NCBI GenBank assembly: GCA_016617855.1
Contig: JAECUM010001093.1
Location: 62,001-126,000 of the forward strand
Origin: Megalonaias nervosa
Taxonomy: Eukaryota; Mollusca; Bivalvia; Unionida; Unionidae
Reading direction: 5' to 3'
DNA: 64,000 bases
Both the position numbers and the translations under genes were made by a program. The notes beneath the pieces are model-generated. The model did no database searches, had not been told where the DNA came from, and was given only the letters and a program-made list of their open reading frames with translations. Shown here piece after piece: positions 8,851-20,729 of this stretch. Position 1 is the first letter of the stretch; each line of letters opens with the position of its first letter.

Positions 8851-9237
8851 AGAAACTTAAATATCTACAGCTACAAGAAAAGAGTGACTTGAAAAAAATG
8901 TTAGGTGAGTATGAGCACTTTTTTTCCAATGTTCCATCCCGAACAAACAGAATCGACCATCATGTTGAAATCGTAGACTCTACACTTGTGAAACATCATC
9001 GTTACAGAATGAATCCTCTCAAGCAGGAATGTTTGATAAAGGAAATTGAATATTTGCTGGAGTATGATTTTATTGAACGAAACAAAAGTAATTGAAGCTT
9101 GCCATGTATTTTAGTGTGAAAACCATATAGTATGTTCCGTATGCGCTGATAAAAGAAATGTTCACAGTGTCACCAGAACAGATTCATTTCCAGAACCAAT
9201 AATCTATGACTGCATAGACAAAATAGGAAATGCAAGG
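8851..9237 (+). pseudogene. Ty3/Gypsy reverse transcriptase fragment
   Basis: The translation shows MLGEYEHFFSNVPSRTNRI, then HHRYRMNPLKQECLIKEIEY and LLEYDFIE, the linker between protease and reverse transcriptase that opens Ty3/Gypsy polymerases. A stop after NKSN replaces the usual NWSSP context, then SLPCILV and NVHSVTRTDSFPEP with YDCIDKIGNAR continue the RT palm in shifted frames. It ends abruptly near 9237. No LTR or integrase was found beside it, so it is a truncated copy. Confidence 0.85.
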
Positions 9238-9599
9238 TTGTGGTTTTCGGGCATCATTACGCGTAAGTACTCTTGATTCATTATTGGTCGCACGAGCGAG
9301 TGATATGGCTTCTGTTGGTCATTAATGAAACCACATGCTCGATCGGGTTGAGACCTGTTGACGCTATTCGCCAAAATCTGCCCGAGTGAGTTAGAAAGCG
9401 GACAAGAGTCTTGCAACTGGCCGGGTGTGGGGGTTTTTTTTTTTCGATACTTTTAGGATATTGGACCGGATTGACATTCCGGGACAACTAACGGACTATC
9501 ATTTCTTGCCTGCGGACGAACAAGCAGCGAAGACTCCAGGTGGGGCATTTATGAGAGAAGAATTATAAGTCGTTCCCACGAATTCTGAACTACCGCCAA
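9238..9599. other. Unassigned sequence between the Gypsy fragment and polymerase copy 2
   Basis: Higher GC than the surroundings, with minus-strand open frames (9487-9281 and 9416-9204) that match nothing recognised. They may be decayed coding sequence that followed the polymerase in its element. Confidence 0.3.
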
Positions 9600-12500
9600 T
9601 ATTTATGGTGGAATCATCTCTTGTGCATACGCGTAAACAGTGATTCCATCAGATCAATTCCGTCGTATAGTAACCTGCAGGGAACAATTTACCTTGGTAC
9701 CACGAAACACATCCGTGCGACGTTTCTTTGACCGAATACGATTTTTTGACAACCACGCGTGGGACTACTTTGTCTTCTTGATGTTTTTGCTGGAACCACC
9801 GGGAAGACCAGTTCCAACAACGATCGAGTGCATTTTGGGTCGCAGTTCCACATATTCGTCCATGAGTTAGCCCACGCACTCATCTCTGAATTTCCATTTC
9901 CATACGAATTCTTCTTGGTGATGCTAAACAATGGATGATCCTTAAGGTATTCACTGGTGTCAAAGTCTTTACCAACTTTGCCTGGTCCATATCTGCGCAG
10001 ACGTCGTCGATGGTGATGCGTATGAGCAACGAGTCAGTATTCGTGAATTGCATTTAGATGTTGTCACCGTAGAGCAGCATGTTACTGTCATAGTAGAACT
10101 TGTATATTAGTAGTCTGGGTAAGTCCTGGACGGACGCGCCAACTTATATGAGTTTTATCAGCTTAAGTTTCTATAGTTTACTACGGACGGCAATCAGTCC
10201 ATTTTCAAAGATCTTCCGGAAATCAAACGCCTGGTCCGGAATGAACCTGTTGTGTTTGTCTTGCTCAGTATCGCGCACAAGATCAAGGAAGATTCTTTTC
10301 TATATTCATTTGGGTGTGTAATATTGAGTCATCCACACACGCCTACGAGACCCAAGCAAGTGCCGGACTAGCTGCACATGCAGTCCAAGCCGAAGATAAG
10401 ACTGCATATTGTGCAGAAGGACTACATAATTAAGTTCCTTACGCAGCTTGGATATAAACTTGAGACATTCTGTAAACTTGCGTCTGGAATGATGCACGAT
10501 TGCACGCTGATACGGGAACAACCACTCGCCGTGCACCGGCAGCGCTTCCATGACCAGCTGACAAATATTATGAACGTTGTGCAGTTCGTTTATATAGTCC
10601 ATGTCAATTATAAAGAAGTATCCATGGTCACTGTTATACTCTTGTACGTTTCTATGTATGTCTACAACAACGGGATCAATGCCGGTAAACTCAAATACGG
10701 GCTTAGGCAGCATCATTGTCTTTCATACAGGTTATTCGCCTCCAGGTATAATAGGTGGCTGTTTGGGATACCTGGTCATATCCATTTATGGCCGGGGGGC
10801 GGTTTGCGCGAGCGTATTGGTGACGACATTGGTACACTGCCATGGATGCCCACGTTGAATAAACAGATGCTCATCGAGAGGGGCCCCAAGTGGCCGAGTG
10901 GTCTAAAGCGCTCTCCTTTACGGATCACTGCCATCTCACCTCTGTCTGCGTGGGTTCGAGTCGAGGATTCGGCGAATGTGGATATGTGAGAAAGCTTGCC
11001 AGTAGCTTCTCGTGGGTCGGTGGTTCTTTTCGGGGATTTCCCGGTTTCTTCCTCCACCATTAATACTGGCCGCCATGTATAGCCTATCGTGTGCTGAAAA
11101 ATGGCGTTAAGCCCCACAACAACAACAACAACAACAGATGCTCATCGATATTAGTGAACAGTTCCAACTCGATTTTTGTTTCCAATAATAAGGTGATCCA
11201 GACCAGTCCTTGTACACGGAAAAGTAATGCGCGTAATCGGGCTCGTACACGCTCATGTCTATATCACGAAACGTATCAAAGATATCTGCAAACAGCAATC
11301 GATCCATACGGATGTGTTGATGGTCATCAGGATGTTTACAAAGTCGGAGCAGACATTGTTCGCGTGCTTGTATTTGTTAGCGGAAATACCTGCACAGGAC
11401 AGTGTAGAACAGAAGGCGAAAGTCGGTGAGAACCGAGTTTTGGCAAACGTGTCCTCATATATTCGTATGGGTAAATTCCTTTCGGGTGAGCAAGGTGAAC
11501 TTTCCTGGCATCAACGAGTAACCGTAAAACTGTCCGTCGCAAGATTGCAGACGAACTTCCCCAGGCTGAAATTAAGGAGCTTTATCAAGTCGATAAACTA
11601 CAGCTGATCCAGCTGGAACGTCATATATTTTTTCATGTTGTTGGGAATGACACTTATAGGTGCATCTGATGCCGTTCCGCCTCCTTGCATTAAAATATGA
11701 CAATCATACCCGCGAAGGTTAGGAAGCACTAATGGAGTTCTTAGTTTGCTGGGGGTAAATTCACAGCTGAAGGTTGCATGTGATGTGTGCGGTTCATCTG
11801 AATGCACCAGTGATGTGACAGTGATCGCGATCTTTGGAACTTACATCGGTCCCTAATGAACATTTATAGATCTTACAATGAGTTAAAGTGTAAAACTGGC
11901 TAAAATTATCACGAGTCGTAATCATGTCTGTGGTAACTTCGAGAGATTTAATAAACACCTCAACCGAGTCCTGGTATCAGTACAACATTGGTCGCTGAGT
12001 AGCAACATCATATGAGACAAGAGTGTAGCAAAATCTGCAACTTGCATTTGCTTGAACCTCTGAGTGATTGGAAACTTCAGTTTTCATATTCAGTGTTCGC
12101 CTAAATGATGTAGCACTTTCATCTTCAGTTGCATCTCGGTAAATTTCAAAACAGTCTTACCAGGCACTCTCATGATTGTGAGCTGTGGTTTGTCGCTGAC
12201 TCTTCCACAGTAAAAGTCATGGTCGTCAAGCAGCTGTTGGGTGCTAAATACATGCATTACTCGTCTGCGTTGAAATTTCATCCCTTCGTACTTGCTGTGC
12301 CGGTACACCAGTCGGGGAAAATCTTTTATGTACATCAAATGATGCCGCGCTTCTAAGCTATGCAACAATGACGAATCAATATTAAACCGTCTGCATGAAT
12401 GTGTGGATAATCGAATCGGCTGAAGGCGATATCACTATTGAGTTTTCAAACTTGCAGATATCTCTAACTTGTACCAGGAATTATATGTTACCAAACTTGA

Positions 12501-13080
12501 CCTCATACAGGTTCTTTCTGTATTTTCGAGGCTCATTTTTAATATCGCTCGAATGATGTACTGCGGATGAGATCACCCATTCAGAACATTAGTTGTCTTC
12601 TTTTTTCTACGTTTATCACTTCTCGCTGTAGAATACACGCTGGTTTTGGAATAGAACTCGACCTGCAGGCTTATAGAGGATAAATATGAAGATGAACTTC
12701 CAAGAATATGGAAAACATCCATCTTGACCTCCACTGGAATATTTTTCAGATTTCTCAAGAATCTTTGCATAACCTTTATCGATTTCATTATTGACGGTTC
12801 GGTGTCTTTGTGGTTCAAGATTACGCAGGAACCGCTACGAAACAACCGCTGTGGTGTTATTAATGGTGCCTTCTTGGGTTAAATGACCATGTAGGGTGAA
12901 ATTCAACCTTGAGAACTATGTCCACATTGAATCCAGATTTCAGCGCCGTTTCACGCTCATATTGCAATGTTGGTATGATCCGCAGAAGTACATTTGATAG
13001 AAGCTTCACAGCATCGTTGTCATGTTTGTATATATATGCTGTGCCTGCCCGGTAATCTTGAAGATATGACATGTAATTTA
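9600..13080 (-). pseudogene. Second protein-primed family B polymerase, heavily decayed
   Basis: Minus-strand fragments occur in polymerase order. LKSGFNVDIVLKVEF is near 12900. SLEARHHLMYIKDFPRLVYR and RRVMHVFSTQQLLDDHDFYC (about 12350-12220) are the typical N-terminal zinc region. DRDHCHITGAFR is near 11830. NLRGYDCHILMQ (Exo II) and ISVIPNNMKKYM are near 11730-11620. LLFADIFDTFRDIDMSVYE (Exo III) is near 11300. LEANNLYE (motif A) is near 10755. GYFFIIDMDYINELHNVHN and NYVVLLHNMQSYLRLGL follow, then FTNTDSL (motif C with Asp to Asn) near 10050 and a LRPKMHS-like motif near 9800. Many stops and shifts occur, and a SINE splits it at 10878-11132. The sequence is clearly different from the copy at 6-8.6 kb, so two element lineages are present. 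Confidence 0.85.
10862..11148 (+). mobile_element. tRNA-derived SINE (family 1) with 16-bp TSD
   Basis: The body is 10878-11132. A tRNA-like head, CCCCAAGTGGCCGAGTGG (A box), and GGGTTCGAGTC (B box) are followed by a conserved body (GAGAAAGCTTGCCAGTAGCT, GCCTATCGTGTGCTG) and an (AAC)n tail. A perfect duplication AACAGATGCTCATCGA flanks it at 10862-10877 and 11133-11148. Two related copies lie at 43958-44216 (minus) and 57881-58128 (plus). Confidence 0.92.
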
Positions 13081-13399
13081 AATTCTGTAGTTTCGATTGT
13101 TTTGAGGGCCTTGCACAATAGTTACTTCAGCAATGGTTCGTAAGATACGACGACAGTCTTACTCCTCAGCGACCATGCGTGCAATATTAGCCCGCTTGGC
13201 CCGTGGAGGAATCTGAATATATAACTGTGTTGCTGTTTCACGAAGCTGCCACACTTTCTGATGTGGCTTGCCCACAGTTCCCAATAACGTATGTCGGCTT
13301 TATCATACCGTTTGGAATCATTAGTTTGCTCTCTCGTGCGGATTGCCTAAGTTGATGCAAAGTCGTTATACCTTTTTAGAAGGGAAAAAAGCATGGTCT

Positions 13400-14570
13400 A
13401 CTCTAATTGATACATTTTTATAGTATTGCTTTTACATTAACTGGATCTGAAACCGTAGTTGCTTCAGTCTTGGATATTATTTTCTTAATTTCGTCAGCAA
13501 CGTCGTTAAGTTTTTCCTTGACGACAGGTTTCACTCTTCGCCAGCGCGCACGATAATACTCGCATGCACATCCTCGTGGTCGGCAAAGCTGATTACGCAA
13601 CCTTTCTCCAATACCACATTTAGAACATGGTCGAACACCGTGGCCAATACGTAAGGCGAGCAAATCATATTCACAACATTGATAATGGCATGTTCAGCTG
13701 CAATTTCATGTGTTCGGAGGCATTTTCCTTTACACTGATTACGTCCCAATGCCATTGAACTTTCTATATACACACAACATTATTTAATCGGTTACTTGTT
13801 CCTGTTGCATTCATTGTATCTACTCATGTGCGTATAGTGGTATATGGATGAAGGGTCGAGGCGGATAGGTTGTTCAAATTGTGATATAGTAATTTGAAAC
13901 TGTAAATCGGGACTTTGTATATAAACTTGTTTGCACTACGTCTGATAATTATAAAACTGACGAGCAAACCTGGACAAAATTTCTATCAAGTCGGTCTCTG
14001 CCCAAATAAGCTCAAGTGATCCATCACTGAGTATTGCACCAGCTCGAACACGACCAAACTTTGCACGCTTGTATCCAACAGTACCAAATGTCCTGGAGTG
14101 CTTGTATCTCTCAGCTTGTGGCCTTTGCTTCAGCTTCGAAGAATTTTTCCAAATGAATACGCTGATCCGCTTCTCCGGCGATGCACATCAGTTCATTTAC
14201 CTCATACAAGTTGTGGATACCTTTGATATATTATTTTCGGAAGTATTTTTCTAATTGATTTGCCCATTTGTATATCCATTGCTGTCGTCACTGATAAGTT
14301 AACTGTCGTCTTTGATGGGTTCGCTTAACATCTGAGATTTTTCTAAAACAATATCATACAATGTCTTTTCATTTTTTTTTATTATATGCTTAGGCCGAGT
14401 TTCCGTCATTTTTCTTTCAACACGATCCCTACCTCAATTAATTTATCAAGATGTTTTGTGTACATATTTAAAAATTCATCCAACATAATTTCGGCTTCTT
14501 TGACAAGTATAAATCGGCGAAGCTTTCTGCATTGTGTATATAATATTCTCATTCAAATGAACACAATATC
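13400..14570 (-). pseudogene. Coding-like remnants upstream of polymerase copy 2
   Basis: Minus-strand fragments look translated but match no family I recognise. Near 14520-14400 is RRFILVKEAEIMLDEFLNMY followed by TKHLDKLIEVGIVLKEK. Near 14090-13950 is TFGTVGYKRAKFGRVRAGA followed by ILSDGSLELIWAETDL. At 13773-13418 is a Cys-rich basic protein (CKGKCLRTHEIAAEHAIINV, then RPCSKCGIGERLRNQLCRPR). Frames break several times. They lie upstream of the polymerase on the same strand and are probably genes of the same Polinton-type element. Confidence 0.4.
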
Positions 14571-14836
14571 TGCCAGGTATATGCTTGTTGATGACTATTT
14601 CTTTTGCATTATAGGTATGCTGCCATCTTAAGCTGGTGCACACTACTTTCTTAGTCATCAGATGTATACTAGTCAATGTCAATTATGATAGTTTGAATAT
14701 GCAGCCCCAAAGTAGCCCTAAGTGTGTAAAATTACGTTCTAGGACCTCAAGGGTTGTTTCAGACCAAACTACATCTCAAAGAATTACCTGGGTTTTCTAC
14801 TATAATTGAGATTGAGTTGATTTTAAATTTCCATAT

Positions 14837-15664
14837 TGTTACGACTCTATGGTCTTAAAATGAGTAACAGAAAAGAGCGAGAGCAAACAAATTTTGTAAA
14901 ATTCAGCAAATACTTTATTTCCCTAGAATTCAAAGTAAAAATTTTAAAAGAACCTCCTATATTGTGAATTAAATCCCAGATAGTCCTAAAAGTTCTACCA
15001 CAAGTCAAAATATATTGAATTCCAGTGGTGATCCAAATAAATTTTATTATTGAATGTGTTGATGTGCATGTAGTCTCGAATATGCTAATGTGCCAGTGGC
15101 ATGGAATGTGGTGATGTGCTAGCAGTCTTTTGATTTATCACAATAACATAATCGAAAATGTCCTTGACTGAATTCACTTTAATTGAAAATTACTGTTTTA
15201 GTCTTTCCGATGAATAATAACTTGAATAAATAAATCTACCCAAATGAAAAACTGAATGCAACAATTATATTGATAGTGCTTCGAATGTTAAGGCAAGAAT
15301 GAATAAACCTAATGTAAACAAGTTTTTGTACCCCTCCACTTGACTTACGTCGCACTTACTTTTTTCTGGAAATACGATGTCAACTTAATAGGATATTTCC
15401 TTTTTAGAACTTTCTAAGGTCAGAATCAAGGCTGTATCTTTAAATCAAACTGAAGTAAACATGTTTACAGTTAATAATGATCTGAATATTTAGTCTATAA
15501 TCATAGATATTAACTATGTATTTTGCTGTTTAGAAAATAAATGTCACTGGTCAGGTACACCATTAACTTGATTTTGGACAAGGGTCAGGTACAAATTAGA
15601 GATATACATAACATATGGTCATTAAAAAAAGCCAACAAACAATACAAATTAAATACACATAACA
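14837..15664 (-). mobile_element. LTR-like repeat, copy 1 (candidate solo LTR)
   Basis: Starts TGTTACGACTC and ends CATAACA, 828 bp, with flanks ATAT and GTAT (three of four bases shared). The reverse strand carries an AATAAA signal (read here as TTTATTTCCCTAG). Similar copies lie at 29535-30241, 36124-37037 and 42858-43744. No coding sequence is inside. Confidence 0.7.
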
Positions 15665-16565
15665 GTATGCAACCTAACCTGAGCTTGACGTTTACTCAGT
15701 TATAAAGAAAGATAGTATTTTCTGAGTGTGACGCGAGCATGAAATATCCTCATGAGAATTTGACCCACTAACTGAAAAAGCAACTAAGAACTCTTAACAT
15801 GTAAGAAACAATAACTCACATAAACGTAAAAGCAGTGGTGAAAAATAACGTGATGCATCGTCCCCTATATATATCGACGTAAATAAACTAATCCATTTAA
15901 AATTACCATTACGTCTCTAGTATTTTCGATAGAATACTTATCGCGTTTATCGCATATGTAGTCCGTACGTTTATCTTAGTACAGTAAATGTTAAAGATAG
16001 CATACGTGTTCCCATACGTTTGTCTTAAAATGGTAAATCTGTCGGAAATTTTTTATTAGCACATCCACCAACAATAATTTTGGTCGTATTCACATCGACG
16101 CTTGTAAATTTACCTATCTATATGCAAGACAAGAAAAGCTTGATTCCGTGTTGAAAATGGTAAGCACTCTAGAATGCTCCGTTTCTTGTTTAAGTAAAAG
16201 ATGCTTCATTCCGTTTTGAGAATAATAAGCAAGCCAGAATACTCAATTTTTTGTACTAAAGCGGTGTTATACACAAGATATTGCAGCTCTCTGTTGCTAG
16301 TAATGAGCAAATGAGTAGTAAAAAAAAAAAACGTTACAGGCTATATAAATGGGGTTTCAGGATCAGGAACCGGAATTTGCAAGCCCGTCTCAAACTGTTG
16401 TAAAGATACTACTTAAAGCACAAAGGACAATGTAACGATATGTAGTCACGGTATTTATTCCTTATAAATGCCTGCCTCTATAAGAAACTCATTTTAAGAC
16501 TATTTCAGTTACAAATATTGTTTCTGTGATTCCAGACAAGCATAAAATATTTATTTTTCTTTAAT
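15665..16565. other. AT-rich sequence without recognised features
   Basis: No exon, RNA or repeat signature could be supported. GAATACTCAATTTTTTG-like text near 16240 resembles bases just before it at 16170-16190, suggesting a weak local duplication. Confidence 0.4.
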
Positions 16566-16566
16566 A

Positions 16567-16570
<4 letters not shown>

Positions 16571-16637
<67 letters not shown>
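16571..16637. repeat. (TA)n microsatellite
   Basis: About 33 AT dinucleotides, uninterrupted. Confidence 0.98.
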
Positions 16638-16642
<5 letters not shown>

Positions 16643-16843
16643 TCGGTACATTAATGTATATACTTTCTCAAATTTGCTTTTTATGGTTTTATTTACGGTT
16701 GTATTCTGCTATTATTTTTGTGACATAACAATATCAAATTATTTTAGAAGTCTAAAATAATTATAAAAGCACAGACAAATGATGTTCATATAGGGGGATG
16801 GGTCATGGATATTACAATAAACTAACAAGCCCAAAATGTTGCA

Positions 16844-16995
16844 GATGGAGGTCACCAGGGGCTCGTGTCATTGCTTACAATTTGACTATCAGTGACACAT
16901 TAGTATGAAACATTATTATTATTATTATTATTGTATACTACATGTATGACTGATAGTTAAATTGTAAGCAATGATACCAGCCCCTGTGATGGAGG
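16844..16995. mobile_element. hAT-like MITE with 8-bp flanking repeat
   Basis: The core is 16856-16986. The left arm reads CAGGGGCTCGTGTCATTGCT and continues TACAATTTGACTATCAGT; the right arm is its reverse complement with a few changes. The loop holds (ATT)n. GATGGAGG occurs at 16844-16851 and 16988-16995, an 8-bp direct repeat as expected for hAT insertion. CAGGGGC termini also fit hAT. There are a few bases of slop between the TSD and the left end. Confidence 0.7.
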
Positions 16996-17501
16996 CGGGG
17001 CGCCTTATTTTATCAGAAAGCAACCACATCTGCAAAAGAAACAAGTGTAAATTTGAATGTATCTTTGTATACTTCATTAATTTAATAATCATACTATTAA
17101 GCACGTTTGATACGCTATTGTAGCAGTAATGATGAAAACAAACGGAGTTAAATATCGTTGTTATCGCTACCAGCTGTTCAAGGGAGATAACTGATACGCA
17201 TTTCCAGGTTAAAATGAGTAGAGGTGTGGGTGTTAAAATACGGCTCTATTCCCACAAAAGGAAGAGAAATCATTGAAAATTCTGAACACATTCCTTATTT
17301 AGATACATAAATAAAACCTCTCATACGTGAAACCATCCCAGTGTACACAGTCGCTGTAGTTTTCAAGATCCTTATGAAATTCTGTATAGTTTCAAAGGTT
17401 AGCTATTTGGTTTCCTTTGCGCAGATGATGACGTAAAATGTTCCCTCAATCCATGAGACAGTCCAAGCAGTCAAAAGAATGGGAGCCCCGTAAACATTAA
17501 A

Positions 17502-17557
17502 ATGGTGGCATTCTGTCGACGTAAGAGTCACCTGGCGGCTTTGCTGTTGTTGTTAAG
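17502..17557 (+). CDS. Candidate first coding exon with signal or anchor peptide
   Basis: The ATG has a good context (A at -3, G at +4). It opens 18 codons reading MVAFCRRKSHLAALLLLL, a basic segment followed by a hydrophobic run as in signal peptides or type II membrane anchors, and ends AAG before GTACGT, a strong splice donor. A strong acceptor, TGTCTCTTTCTAG, lies at 17741-17753, but the sequence after it reaches a stop within 13 codons in the matching phase. The partner exons were not identified, so this could be a short secreted peptide, the start of an unrecognised gene, or chance. Confidence 0.3.
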
Positions 17558-19080
17558 GTACGTAGTTTTCACATAACATGAGTTATGTAACCATTTTCTA
17601 AATGTATGCATGTACTTATATTTGTATGATGTCGGATTGTTTAAGTAAATATTATACTGTTGTTATAGTTTTAAATTAACTCCAACCAGCTAATCATAGT
17701 GTTTCGTATTTTGTAAATACAATTCTAAAATGTGTCGCTGTCTCTTTCTAGCAATCCATCCATGAATGGAAGCTTTTATTATCACAGTTAAAACACCAAC
17801 ATATGCAGCAGCAGCTTTAAAGTTTAACTTATTATTTTCTCCAATGAAATGTTCAGACCGACAGAATATTTTTGATACCGGTACACGGAAATTCAGAAAT
17901 CATCTGCAATTGTGTTACATTAAATACAATGCTAGTCTGTTTTGTTTAAGGAAAAGTCAAGGTATACAAAGCCTGTCCAATCGGCCCATCTTCGGCCTTT
18001 TCCGTCAAATCGAGAAAGAAACCTCTGATGGTAATTAGCCGATATTGAGAACTCTATTCGGTATTACTTTTGTTCACAAGACAAACAAAGGCGGAATTTG
18101 CAACTATGAAACAAGGATCGACGCATACGGATATTCCTCGGCTATTTATGCAAGGCTAAAATATGCATCGGATATATGTTGACACATGAATTTACAGAAA
18201 AATCACATATTTTCTTCGCCGGAAATTTCTCCGCAATAGATACCTTAATCTATTAAGACAACTCGGTTATTTCTGCCATTGAATTGACTATAAGGTTGAC
18301 CGAGATGTTACGAATGAAAAAGTTCCATCGTTCGTAACTTCACTATCAATCCTTGTTTTGTAAATGACCAAGAGTTCCGAATAGAAACAGTCGACATACG
18401 TTCGAGGTATGATCCTTAAGATTGATCTGGAAGTTGCGAATGCATCGAACTATTTTTCATTCAGTCTGAAGGTAGAAATATCAGAGGTAGTCCAAATAAT
18501 ATGCAGTTTTCTTTTCTTTCTCGTGGAGTAACTTTCAGGAAATAAAATATACATTTCTGTAAATTACGGTGCCAACAATAGATCTGAGGTACATCCTTCA
18601 TATCACATCAATTAGCTGAAGAGATTCTATTTGACTTTGCTCTGGAGGGATACAAAGTAACAAACGTTTTAATCTTGAGCGAGCCTGCAATCGAAACAGT
18701 TTTTATTGACTTGTCTTCGCGATCTGACCTTCATAAAGAATGGCTAACGTTAAATATTTTAGCTTGAGCAACAGAGTATTTCAATTGTTGCCTTTGTTCT
18801 GCTTCTTTTAGATTAAGAGCCCACACCCACTCACCCATTTGTTAATAAACGAGTACACAATAAATAAATGACATCCAGCTCTTTCGGCAAAAATTCTAAA
18901 TTTACCTTCAGGATAAAACCCATCAATATTTATATCTGATAAATAAATAGTCCAGAGCGCACGTCTTTTGAGATATCAAGAGGACCTCCAGCAGGAAATG
19001 GATAAAAAGTTTCCTGTTCCTTTGGCGTTGTCAGCCACGACCTTGTTATCAGAAAATAGCTCGTTGATTTTTGCATTCAC
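17558..19080. other. No recognised features
   Basis: AT-rich sequence with only short open frames (the longest, 17766-18038 on plus, has no domain or coding-like composition). Confidence 0.4.
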
Positions 19081-19720
19081 GTAATATTTCACTTGAACAT
19101 CAGTGTCGTCGATGAGCTCTTTCATCCTTCGAATTTTATTTCCGTTCATAATAACATCTCCGCTCCTGTCATCGCCGGATTATCCAACTTCGATTATGTA
19201 TTTACATTGACATAGTCTTTGATAAAGGTCACTGACACGCCACTGTCTTTGATTCCCTGGTTCTTGCTGAACTCGGCAAGGTTTTTCGGGATGGCTCCTC
19301 GCGGCCTCAAAACAACTGCTTTAATATCCACGGTGAACGCGTTAAGTTTTCCAGTTTGATCTTGCAAAATACCAAGGTCTTTTTGGTCGACGCCAACAAC
19401 AACCAGATTGCTTAGCTCCATTAAACCACTTTGGTGGCAAACCTGATCAGACCCATATTTGGGTCCTGTCGTTTATCTGCGCTCGTGCGTCCGTAAATGT
19501 CAGCGGGAATTGTAAACTATTAAGCGTAGTTTCTAAGTTACTATGTATTTGACAACGTAATATCAACAAGCATTGTGGTGTCAGTTCACGCTGAATTGCA
19601 TGCAATGCTGCATCGGTGAGACGTCCAAATATCGGGCCATCCGCGTGAATTTTCAGCGGTAGATGACTCGGTCATCTTTGTAAATAATCAACGACTTCAT
19701 ATGAAGGTGGAATCTCGCAC
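19080..19720 (-). pseudogene. Coding-like remnant of Polinton-type element, unknown protein
   Basis: The 75-codon frame 19421-19194 (MELSNLVVVGVDQKDLGILQ...) and a second frame near 19640-19450 (HADGPIFGRLTDAALHAIQR) have protein-like composition and higher GC than the surrounding DNA. A further frame near 19170-18990 reads NGNKIRRMKELIDDTDVQVK. Beta-rich virion proteins of Polintons are one possibility, but no signature was seen that proves it. Confidence 0.35.
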
Positions 19721-19896
19721 TAGTCAAAATATGAAAGATGTCGATGTGTTACCGCGTACACCACCCTGTGACTTCCAGGTCCTGCTGATGAATCCAGTTT
19801 GAAGATGGCGGTTTCCCGTACCTGGAGAAACATGTCTCTGAGTTCATTCCGCATGGTGACGCATTGGAAGCGCTTGACAGATTTTGACATCGCAAG

Positions 19897-20300
19897 TTAA
19901 TCAAAATGGTGAACGGAAGCGCGAGATGTTGCTTTCATGATTATCAACGGCGATGCTACAACCGAATACCTCTTCCGCCCAGAGTCGTATCGGGTAGTCG
20001 AAGACCTCTTTCCTTCCTTGTCGTCCCGGGTAGCCTTTTCCTTTTGTTCGAGAACCGCCTCGAAAGGTTCCACCTCCAACCCGCCTTTCTCAAAGCAATT
20101 CCAGATGATGTTCCGGCGACACCTAACAAAGCACTTTCGCAACCTCGGCAGCCGCAGCCGACAACAGCGATGGAATCGCTACAATAAATGGGAATATGCC
20201 GCCGCCCTTTTGCATTTGCGTCACCTTTGATTTGGCAACTTTAATGTTACTGATGCCATCTTTTGCTTGGCCACATTGAGCTGAATAAGTTCCGTTTGGT
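19897..20300 (-). pseudogene. Possible minor virion (PX-like) protein remnant
   Basis: One frame at about 20300-20123 reads basic sequence, then KGGGIFPFIVAIPSLLSAAA and AEVAKVL before a stop. A Gly-led hydrophobic, Ala-rich stretch after a basic segment resembles the minor capsid (PX-like) proteins of Polintons and adintoviruses. A second frame (20142-19897) continues with a charged tail. The match is by general pattern only. Confidence 0.35.
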
Positions 20301-20323
20301 TAGCAACACGGAGATATCTCAAG

Positions 20324-20722
20324 TTACATTGTTGTCTGGAGATTTGATCGAGATGGCACAGCTGAATTTGGCTTATGTTCATCTATGTAGATTTTAGTGT
20401 ATTTGCCGGTTACCAATTCGACCTCTTCGTCGCATCTCTTCATTATTCCGTGTAAGGCCCGAGTCGGATGAAAACAGGAAAAAGTTATAAGCGGGGAGGG
20501 CCTCCGAATGGCCGCGATCGGACATAAGGCCAACTGTAATACACGTGCAACGAAGCTTGTGAGATCTCGAGCGTAATGCGTTGCACCGCGATTATCGGCA
20601 TTGAAAAAACCATGTAACATTCCGGTTTCGTTGACGAGGTCATGATCAACGAGGTGGCGTTTGGGGTTGTATTTTTGGATCACACGAGCGGGAAACCGGT
20701 CTACCAAGACCTTTTTCTTCAA
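20324..20722 (-). pseudogene. 132-codon ORF, unknown element protein
   Basis: An open minus-strand frame without recognised domain: basic at the start (MKKKVLVDRFPARVIQKYNP), ending VELVTGKYTKIYIDEHKPNS before a short tail. It precedes the PX-like remnant on the same strand, and the higher GC continues across both. It is probably a capsid-module gene of the same decayed element, but this is inferred from position. Confidence 0.4.
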
Positions 20723-20729
20723 GTATTTT

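Noticed and set aside
8851..9237. Gypsy fragment as part of the polymerase element
   Set aside because: It belongs to Ty3/Gypsy retrotransposons by sequence and lies outside the AGTAGG inverted repeats; it is a separate insertion remnant.
10378..10989. 203-codon plus-strand ORF
   Set aside because: It overlaps recognisable polymerase motifs on the minus strand and runs into a SINE; no domain on the plus strand.
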